Shown: in pieces, positions 58,361-64,000 of the stretch | Numbering within the stretch: position 1 is the stretch's first letter | Layout of the letters: each line of letters opens with the position of its first letter | NCBI GenBank assembly: GCA_019639055.1 | Contig: JAHBSP010000007.1 | Span: forward strand, 1 to 64,000 | Direction of reading: 5' to 3' | Origin: Microbacteriaceae bacterium | Lineage (GTDB): Bacteria; Actinomycetota; Actinomycetes; Actinomycetales; Microbacteriaceae | DNA length: 64,000 bases | Notes under the pieces: model-generated | Told to the model about the DNA's origin: nothing | What the model saw: the letters and a program-made list of their open reading frames with translations, nothing else | Database searches by the model: none | Program-made: the position numbers and the translations under genes

Positions 58361-59359
58361 ATGGATACGGATGAGAATCCAAAAGTATTCAGTGCTTTTG
58401 ATTTAGCAGTTGGTGGCAATAATCGTCGTCAACTACCAAACACTGAATATCAATTGACTCCTGTGGGGCTAAGCACCAGCACATTCGGTTGGAAAGTGTC
58501 TGAACAGGACGCTTTTCAAATCCTTGAAACTTTTACTGCCCGGGGCGGAAACTTACTTACTGTTTCCGACAGCAACGCGAGCGGTCGAGCGGAATGGATG
58601 CTTGGCCGTTGGATTTCTGAACGGGGTAGGCGAGAAAACCTAGTTATCGCGTCTCGGGTAGCAGTGTCTAGAGTTGGCGAGATACTCACCAAACAAGATT
58701 TGCTTGAAGAAGCGCTGGGATCATTGGAGCGACTACAGCTCGAACAGGTAGATATTCTGGCGCTTCCTTTCTGGAACGCGGAGCAGCCATTCGAAGAGAT
58801 TTTGGCAGCTGCAGAAGAACTCCTAAATTCAGGAAGAGCAAAGTACATTGCCAGCAATGGATTCTCGGCCGAACAACTTTTAGGATCACGGATAGCCTCC
58901 GCACAGAGTGGGCTACCAAAGTTCTCTGTTGCGCTGAATGAATATTCACTAGTGCGCAGGTCTGTGTTCGAAAATGAAGTGTTACCCGTGGCAAAAATGC
59001 AGGGACTCGGAATTATCGGTAAACATTCTCTGGCCAACGGGTTTTTGAGTGGCAGTTTCCGTGAAGATGAAAAATTAAGGGACATGTCGCGAAGTAAACA
59101 AATTGCCGAATATACGGGTAAGCAGGGTCAGAAGCTACTTGCTGCACTGGACGCACTCTCTGAGGAGTTGGGGCGTAGCCTGGCAGAAATTTCTCTCGCT
59201 TGGCTACTAAGGCATCCGGCGCTTTCAGCTGTGACGGTCAGCGCACTAAATTCTCATCAGATTTCACAATCAATGGACAGCATAGATGTTCATCTAAATC
59301 CTGCGCAGTTATCATTACTGGATCAGGCATCCGGCGCAGGCGGTAGGCTCGATTTGTGA
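58361..59359 (+). CDS. Aldo/keto reductase fold protein with catalytic tetrad lost
   Basis: 332-aa TIM barrel clearly of the AKR family (GLSTSTFGW, GRAEWMLGRWI, EALGSLERLQLEQVDILAL, LAEISLAWLLRHPALSAVTVSA). The catalytic residues are not there. Where AKRs have D-T-A-D-x-Y-G the protein has TVSDSNA: Asp is Thr (58559-58561) and Tyr is Asn (58574-58576). The Lys is Arg (58655-58657) and the LH motif is LP (58766-58768). The frame is intact and ends by overlapping dapB. I infer a maintained pseudoenzyme, perhaps binding NADP(H) or regulating a neighbour. ATG 58361 has TAGGGT four bases upstream. Confidence 0.85.
   Translation: MDTDENPKVFSAFDLAVGGNNRRQLPNTEYQLTPVGLSTSTFGWKVSEQDAFQILETFTARGGNLLTVSDSNASGRAEWMLGRWISERGRRENLVIASRVAVSRVGEILTKQDLLEEALGSLERLQLEQVDILALPFWNAEQPFEEILAAAEELLNSGRAKYIASNGFSAEQLLGSRIASAQSGLPKFSVALNEYSLVRRSVFENEVLPVAKMQGLGIIGKHSLANGFLSGSFREDEKLRDMSRSKQIAEYTGKQGQKLLAALDALSEELGRSLAEISLAWLLRHPALSAVTVSALNSHQISQSMDSIDVHLNPAQLSLLDQASGAGGRLDL
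59344..59349 (+). promoter_or_regulatory. -10 box TAGGCT, possible internal leaderless promoter of dapB
   Basis: TAGGCT lies inside the last codons of the aldo/keto reductase-like gene and ends six bases before GTG 59356. dapB could be transcribed leaderlessly in addition to read-through. Confidence 0.45.
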
Positions 59360-60108
59360 GCATTCCTGTAGTTGTAGCTGGTGGTAAGGGCCGTATAGGC
59401 AGCATAATCGTTCAGCAGATTGAAGATTCAAAAGATTACACCGTTGCCGGCGTTTTAGATTCCACTGCTACAGGGGAAACCCGAGCTGATTACGCGCGCA
59501 AGGGGATCGGTCTTGTAGTTGATGCCACCAACCCTGACTCGAGTATCGCAAACATTCACTGGGGCTTAGAAATTGGCGCGAATGTGCTGGTCGCAACCTC
59601 CGGGTGGGATAGTGAAAAACTTGCAGCGCTTGAAAAGGAAATCAGCGCATACCCGAATCAGGGAGTGCTCGTTGTGCCGAATTTCTCGGTGGGGTCAATT
59701 CTGGCTACCAAACTAGCCACCCTGGCTGCGGTGCATTTTCCTTCTCTAGAAATTTCCGAAACACATCATGCTAAGAAAAAGGATGCCCCTTCCGGCACCG
59801 CAATCAGGACCGTAGAAAAAATTGTCGAGGCGATAAGCGCGGCAGGTCTCACAGTATCAGCGCCAGAATCTGAAGTTGTCGGTGATATTGACACAGAAGT
59901 TTTAGGAGTCGGCGTCCACAGCTTCCGCAGGAATGGCGTACCGACCTCCCAGCAGGTTGACTTCTTCGGCAGGGGAGAGGCAGTCGCTATCAACCATCAA
60001 GTATTTAGCTATGACGCCTACCGACAGGGAATCGATGTGGCACTTGGGCAAATCAGGAACCTAAAAGGACTACACCTTGGTCTAGAGAAATTCTTGGGGC
60101 TGAATTAG
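59356..60108 (+). CDS. dapB: 4-hydroxy-tetrahydrodipicolinate reductase
   Basis: 250 aa, lysine/diaminopimelate pathway. N-terminal NAD(P)H motif VAGGKGRIGSI and the catalytic HHAKKKDAPSGTA are intact; the C-terminal substrate domain follows (GVHSFRRNGVPTSQQVDFFG). GTG start overlaps the previous stop. dapA, the preceding enzyme of the pathway, lies 2.7 kb downstream on the same strand. Confidence 0.95.
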   Translation: MSIPVVVAGGKGRIGSIIVQQIEDSKDYTVAGVLDSTATGETRADYARKGIGLVVDATNPDSSIANIHWGLEIGANVLVATSGWDSEKLAALEKEISAYPNQGVLVVPNFSVGSILATKLATLAAVHFPSLEISETHHAKKKDAPSGTAIRTVEKIVEAISAAGLTVSAPESEVVGDIDTEVLGVGVHSFRRNGVPTSQQVDFFGRGEAVAINHQVFSYDAYRQGIDVALGQIRNLKGLHLGLEKFLGLN

Positions 60109-60542
60109 TGGGAACAAAAATTGCGGTTGTTGCAATCACGATAGCGGTCGGTGTCTACCTTTTCATCATCGGTCAGTGGGCTATAGAAATGATGCAGTCT
60201 AGCGAACCTGTCGGTGTCGCTATGGGTTACGCACTATTCCTACTCCCTGTAATCGGTGCCTGGGCAATTATTCGGGAAATTTGGTTTGGTATCAAAGCGA
60301 ATAAGCTTGCGGAACGTCTAGAGGGTGAAGAATTGCCCGGGGATGGCCTACCCACCGCCCCAAGCGGTCGCCCACTTCGCCAGGCAGCAGATAATGACTT
60401 CACGCGCTGGGCTGATTATGCTCGCGAAAATCAGGATGACTGGAAGGCCTGGTACTTGCTTGGAATCGCGTATTCGAATTCTGGCGATCAGAAGCGCGCA
60501 CGTGCATCCATTCGGAAAGCAATCAAGCTCAGTAAAGTCTAG
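60108..60542 (+). CDS. Membrane-anchored single-TPR protein
   Basis: 144 aa. Two TM helices (about 6-28 and 38-60) are followed by a linker and a C-terminal TPR-like helix pair (NQDDWKAWYLLGIAYSNSGDQKRARASIRKAIKL). Function unknown; similar small proteins sit next to dapB in related actinobacteria, as far as I recall. The GTG start overlaps the dapB stop as TAGTG. Confidence 0.8.
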   Translation: MGTKIAVVAITIAVGVYLFIIGQWAIEMMQSSEPVGVAMGYALFLLPVIGAWAIIREIWFGIKANKLAERLEGEELPGDGLPTAPSGRPLRQAADNDFTRWADYARENQDDWKAWYLLGIAYSNSGDQKRARASIRKAIKLSKV

Positions 60543-60579
60543 GGGTTTTAGAACTCTGGTTTAACGCGCAAACTATGGC

Positions 60580-61479
60580 CTAAATTAAGCTCTTTACCGC
60601 GTCTTCAAGCTTCGAGTATTTCCACTCGAACCCGGACTTCTGAAGCACTGTCGGCAAAACGTTAGCATCAGCAAGAATTAGTGCTTCGCCTGCTTCGCCC
60701 ATTAGTCGCACCATAAATTTTGGAACCCTCAGCCAAGCTGGTCGTTTTGCCAGTTTCGAAACAGTTTTTACGAATTCATCTGAGCTAGTTTCTGCGGGTG
60801 CTACTAGGTTGACTGGCCCACTAATTTTGGAGTCTATAAGGAATTCGATTGCCCGTACCTCATCATCCAAATGAATCCATGGCCAGTGTTGCTTTCCGGA
60901 ACCGTATTTACTACCCAAGAACAGTTTGGCGTTTGACCAGATTATGCTCAAAAATCCGGTTTCCGCCAAGACCAGTGAGGTGCGGATGTTCAAAGTTCTA
61001 GTAACTTCCAGCGCTCGGTTCGCTGTAGTTTCCCACTCGGCCACGAGCTCCGGCAAAAATCCCTTACCTGCTGGGCTTTCCTCGGTTAAAATTTCGCCTG
61101 GTCGGTCTCCATAGAATCCGTAAGCTGATGCGCTGATAAAAACTTTTGGTGGTTTCCCCGCCTTGGCAAGTTTTTCAATAGCATTCACAAGCGTGTTCGT
61201 AGCTTGAATGCGCGAATTTCGTAATTCTTCCCGGTACTTTTTTGTCCATGGAATTTTAGAAATACTGGCACCTGAGAGGTTAATTACCGCGTCGATTTGC
61301 GGGATGTTCTCAAGCTTTTCCGCAGGAATTTTGCCGTTAGCAGGATCCCAACTAATTTCATCAGCGGTTTTTGCCTCGCGGCGCACCAACGAAACTACCC
61401 TCCAACCTGAACTGGTTAAAGATTTACTTAGTGCAGTGCCAACTAAACCACTGGCACCGATAATAACTGCGGTTCGGAT
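60580..61479 (-). CDS. TIGR01777-type NAD-dependent epimerase, start codon apparently ATC
   Basis: Extended SDR protein of about 299 aa. The Rossmann GASGLVG motif is encoded upstream of any ATG, GTG or TTG in this frame. The first standard codon is TTG 61389, which would delete the whole nucleotide-binding beta-alpha-beta unit. Reading from ATC at 61479 gives xRTAVIIGASGLVG, aligned with the family's usual start. Later motifs support the family: INLSGASIS, SASAYGFYGDR, PWIHLDDEV, NLVAPAE. Either a rare ATC (or ATT 61464) start or a single-base error/mutation is likely. The gene lies four bases after the OsmC stop. Substrate unknown. Confidence 0.75.
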   Translation of the reverse strand: MRTAVIIGASGLVGTALSKSLTSSGWRVVSLVRREAKTADEISWDPANGKIPAEKLENIPQIDAVINLSGASISKIPWTKKYREELRNSRIQATNTLVNAIEKLAKAGKPPKVFISASAYGFYGDRPGEILTEESPAGKGFLPELVAEWETTANRALEVTRTLNIRTSLVLAETGFLSIIWSNAKLFLGSKYGSGKQHWPWIHLDDEVRAIEFLIDSKISGPVNLVAPAETSSDEFVKTVSKLAKRPAWLRVPKFMVRLMGEAGEALILADANVLPTVLQKSGFEWKYSKLEDAVKSLI

Positions 61480-61483
61480 AGCG

Positions 61484-61912
61484 TTATCCGAGAAGTGTAG
61501 CTTCTAGTGTCATCGACACTGAAGAAAGGGCTTGGGAGACAGGGCAGCCGGTTTTGGTCTCTTCCGCGTACTGTTGGAAGTCTGCTTCGCTAAGCCCCGG
61601 AACTACGGCACTAACCTTCAGCTCGATTCCGGTTATTCCGGTTCCAGGTTGGAAAGTTACAGCGGAACTGGTTTCGATTGATTCTGCAACGAAACCAGAG
61701 TTTGCCAATTTGTGTGAGAGGGCCATCGAATAGCAGGTAGCGTGCGCTGCGCCTAGAAGTTCTTCAGGATTTGTGTTTGAACCGTGAGATTCGGAGCGTG
61801 CTTTCCAATTGACCGGGAAGTTAGCGATTCCTGAAGAATCTAAATTTACTGAACCTTTACCTTCGGCTAAAGTTCCATGCCATTTTGCGGTCGCTTTACT
61901 TGTAACAGCCAT
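61484..61912 (-). CDS. OsmC-family peroxiredoxin
   Basis: 142 aa. Two redox cysteines at family positions: AAHATCYSMALSHKLA (peroxidatic) and TKTGCPVSQALS (resolving). OsmC proteins reduce organic hydroperoxides, with dihydrolipoamide systems as known reductants. ATG 61912 has GGAGGAAAA upstream, a classical ribosome-binding site. Likely cotranscribed with the epimerase gene. Confidence 0.92.
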   Translation of the reverse strand: MAVTSKATAKWHGTLAEGKGSVNLDSSGIANFPVNWKARSESHGSNTNPEELLGAAHATCYSMALSHKLANSGFVAESIETSSAVTFQPGTGITGIELKVSAVVPGLSEADFQQYAEETKTGCPVSQALSSVSMTLEATLLG

Positions 61913-62026
61913 TTTTCCTCCTGAAATCGTGACCCAAATCTAGACCAAGTGCCTAAAAGCGCGTCGTTACTACCTCCAGCTTAAGCATTTATTGATGTCA
62001 ATCAAGGAAAAGTTTGAAACATCGCT

Positions 62027-62032
62027 TAAGTT
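62027..62032 (+). promoter_or_regulatory. -10 box TAAGTT, probable leaderless promoter of thyX
   Basis: TAAGTT ends six bases before GTG 62039; the spacer GAAAGG could weakly act as a ribosome-binding site. Confidence 0.5.
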
Positions 62033-62038
62033 GAAAGG

Positions 62039-62767
62039 GTGAGTGAAATTGAGTTTCGTAGTGATGTAACCGTAGAGCTTGTCAGGGCAAGTGCCAATGA
62101 TTCAGATGTGCTTTTTGCTGCCCGTGTATCCACCCAGGGTGAGCAAACTCTGGAATCGGCAGCTTCAGGAACAGCAGCCGATGAATCCAAGGACCGCGGT
62201 CTAATCAACTTCCTGATGCGAGACCGTCACGGCTCACCCTTTGAGCACAATTCAATGACTTTCTATGTGCAGGCACCAATTTTTGTGTTCCGTGAATTTA
62301 TGCGCCATCGTATCGCCAGCTACAACGAAGAATCCGGTCGTTACCGCGAAATGCGTCCGGTTTTTTATGTGCCCTCCGAGGATCGGAATCTAATTCAAGT
62401 CGGTAAGCCTGGAGCTTATGATTTTGAACCGGGAACTGCCGAACAGCACAAACTGCTTCAAGAAGTTATTAAGCGCGAGTCTGAGAGTGCTTATCGTGGC
62501 TACCAAGAATTGCTGGATGCTGGGATCGCCCGCGAAGTTGCCAGGTCTGTTCTCCCGCTGAATCTTTACTCCAGCATGTATGTGACTATGAACGCTCGTA
62601 GCTTGATGAACTTCTTGAGTCTTCGCACCAAGCATCCTGAATCACATTTCCCATCATTCCCGCAGCGCGAAATTGAGATGGTTGCGGAAAAGATGGAGCA
62701 GTTCTGGGTGGAGCTAATGCCACTCACTGCTGCCGCATTCGAAAAGAACGGCCGCGTATCACCATAA
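62039..62767 (+). CDS. thyX: Flavin-dependent thymidylate synthase
   Basis: 242 aa. The ThyX signature RHRx7S is present as RHRIASYNEES, followed by GRYREMRPVFYVP. Converts dUMP to dTMP using FAD, NADPH and methylene-tetrahydrofolate. No thyA is seen in the window. ThyX is common in actinobacteria and its next-gene pairing with dapA is typical there. Confidence 0.96.
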   Translation: MSEIEFRSDVTVELVRASANDSDVLFAARVSTQGEQTLESAASGTAADESKDRGLINFLMRDRHGSPFEHNSMTFYVQAPIFVFREFMRHRIASYNEESGRYREMRPVFYVPSEDRNLIQVGKPGAYDFEPGTAEQHKLLQEVIKRESESAYRGYQELLDAGIAREVARSVLPLNLYSSMYVTMNARSLMNFLSLRTKHPESHFPSFPQREIEMVAEKMEQFWVELMPLTAAAFEKNGRVSP

Positions 62768-62780
62768 TTGCCGGTTTTGG

Positions 62781-62786
62781 TAGTCT
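62781..62786 (+). promoter_or_regulatory. -10 box TAGTCT, probable leaderless promoter of dapA
   Basis: TAGTCT ends six bases before GTG 62793, the second of two tandem GTG codons, which favours that start. Confidence 0.55.
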
Positions 62787-62792
62787 GAAGTG

Positions 62793-63770
62793 GTGTCAGA
62801 AACAACTAATCCCTTCGGTCAGGTGCTTGTTGCGCTAGTTACTCCTATGACTTCAGATGGTGAAGTCGACTGGGCAGCCACAGAGAAGCATATAGACGAC
62901 TGCATCAATAGTGGTGCAGATGGAATTGTTGTCACCGGCACCACCGGAGAAACTAGCACGCTAACCGACCCGGAGAAACTTGAACTCGTGCGGGTAGGTA
63001 AGTCAGTAGCTGCCGGTCGCGCCAAAATTATTACCGGCGGTGGATCTAACGAAACCGCTCACGCCATCCAGCTTTATAAGGACAGTGAGAAGGCTGGGGC
63101 AGACGGAATCATGATCGTCACCCCCTACTACAACAAACCAACTCAGGCAGGAATCCTGACCCATTTCCGGATGGTCGCAGATTCCACCGACTTGCCTGCA
63201 ATTCTTTATGACATTCCGGGTAGAACCGGTGTTGCGATTGGCTACGACACGATTTTGCGCCTTGCTAGGCACCCGAATATTGTCGCGATTAAGGACGCTA
63301 AGGGTGACTTTGCGCAGGTTTCTAGGGTGCTAAATCAAACAGATCTCACCTACTACTCCGGTGATGACGTTAATGTGCTCCCGCACCTAGCAATCGGTGC
63401 TGTTGGATTGATTGGTGTCACCGCTAACATTACCGCTGCCCCGTATCGCAGAATTGTGGATGCGGTAAACAAGGGAGACCTCAAGTTAGCTACCGAAATG
63501 CACAAGCAGCTAGAACCACTGGTTCGTGCAGTAATGACTCACGTTCCCGGAACAGTCGCTGCAAAATATATCCTGCACGGACTTGGTCGTATCTCTAGCC
63601 CGAGAGTGAGATTGCCTCTCGTTGGTCCTGAAGAGTGGGAGGCAGCGATCATTGAAGATGAAATCTCACAATTGCATGAGATTGGCGGAGTGAATTTCAA
63701 TAACTTTAAGCCTGACCGAAACGCAGCAGCAGGGGGAGCACTGCCTAAAATCGCCGGCACAACCAGATAG
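62793..63770 (+). CDS. dapA: 4-hydroxy-tetrahydrodipicolinate synthase
   Basis: 325 aa. Condenses pyruvate with aspartate semialdehyde. Schiff-base lysine in VAIKDAKGDF, catalytic Tyr in ILYDIPGRTG, and GTTGETSTL near the N-terminus are all present. The C-terminal extension past residue 290 is usual in this lineage. GTG 62793 preferred over GTG 62790 for -10 spacing. RNase J begins three bases after the stop; dapA-rnj order is conserved in actinobacteria. Confidence 0.95.
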   Translation: MSETTNPFGQVLVALVTPMTSDGEVDWAATEKHIDDCINSGADGIVVTGTTGETSTLTDPEKLELVRVGKSVAAGRAKIITGGGSNETAHAIQLYKDSEKAGADGIMIVTPYYNKPTQAGILTHFRMVADSTDLPAILYDIPGRTGVAIGYDTILRLARHPNIVAIKDAKGDFAQVSRVLNQTDLTYYSGDDVNVLPHLAIGAVGLIGVTANITAAPYRRIVDAVNKGDLKLATEMHKQLEPLVRAVMTHVPGTVAAKYILHGLGRISSPRVRLPLVGPEEWEAAIIEDEISQLHEIGGVNFNNFKPDRNAAAGGALPKIAGTTR

Positions 63771-63773
63771 CGA

Positions 63774-64000
63774 ATGATTTTGAGCGATATACCGCAGCTA
63801 AATAAAAATACCCTTCGAGTAGTACCGCTTGGTGGGGTCGGGGAAGTGGGCAGGAATATGACTGCTTACGAAATCAACGGCCAGATTCTTGTGGTCGACT
63901 GTGGCGTGCTATTTCCCGACGATCACCCTGGTGTTGACCTGATTCTTCCCGACTACACCAGCCTCCGTGACCGCGTAGACGATATTGTCGGTATCGTCCT
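63774..64000 (+). CDS. rnj: Ribonuclease J, N-terminal part, cut by window end
   Basis: The frame from ATG 63774 is open to the window end (75 codons). It reads RVVPLGGVGEVGRNMTAYEI and ILVVDCGVLFPDDHPGVDLILPDY, the opening of the metallo-beta-lactamase domain of RNase J. The zinc-binding HxHxDH motif would lie beyond the window. It starts three bases after dapA and is probably cotranscribed. Confidence 0.93.
   Translation, partial: MILSDIPQLNKNTLRVVPLGGVGEVGRNMTAYEINGQILVVDCGVLFPDDHPGVDLILPDYTSLRDRVDDIVGIV

Overview
The window is a gene-dense piece of an actinobacterial chromosome with G+C near one half, very short intergenic gaps and many TAATG/ATGA stop-start overlaps. Gene orders (rho-prfA-prmC, atpBEFHAGDC, dxr-rseP-ispG, nusA-infB-rbfA-truB-ribF, pnp-dapB-thyX-dapA-rnj), frequent GTG starts and apparently leaderless promoters point to Micrococcales, most likely a streamlined Microbacteriaceae-type (Luna-like, freshwater) organism. 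That assignment is inference from gene order and protein resemblance; no database was searched. I found no rRNA, tRNA, CRISPR array, insertion sequence or prophage, and no gene-free stretch longer than 300 bases.

Layout. 1-3096: end of rho, then prfA and prmC. 3191-6068: MacAB-like exporter. 6130-8371: tsaC/sua5-type gene, wecA-type glycosylphosphotransferase, AtpI-like protein. 8631-15271: F1Fo ATP synthase, with a net +1 frame break inside atpA. 15346-18920: FGGY sugar kinase (-) and an FtsK/EccC-like ATPase. 18959-28792: isoprenoid genes dxr and ispG with rseP, an MFS exporter, a PhzE-type fused anthranilate/ADIC synthase (-), an acyl-CoA dehydrogenase-like enzyme and proS. 28883-36614: nusA, infB, rbfA, panE (-), truB, two small membrane proteins and a truncated RibF. 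36682-39691 (-): deoC, homocysteine methyltransferase, M20 peptidase. 39753-44985: MFS, SNF2 helicase, PiT phosphate transporter plus a small partner. 45025-50378: S9 oligopeptidase and psuK-psuG (-), aspA (+). 50392-55752: uncharacterised membrane protein, DUF167, DUF1304, rpsO, a luciferase-like monooxygenase/FMN reductase pair, and a DadA-like oxidase (-). 55992-64000: pnp, degenerate aldo/keto reductase, dapB, TPR protein, SDR epimerase and OsmC (-), thyX, dapA, start of RNase J.

The most striking observation is that several genes at canonical housekeeping positions encode proteins whose fold is kept but whose catalytic residues are gone. Rho has lost the Walker A Gly-Lys-Thr, the arginine finger and other ring-interface arginines. 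The RibF at the truB locus lacks the flavokinase domain and key adenylyltransferase motifs. The aldo/keto reductase beside dapB has replaced all four catalytic-tetrad residues. A second pattern is a TAnnnT box placed 4-8 (usually 6-7) bases before the start codon of about 18 genes, which suggests widespread leaderless transcription.
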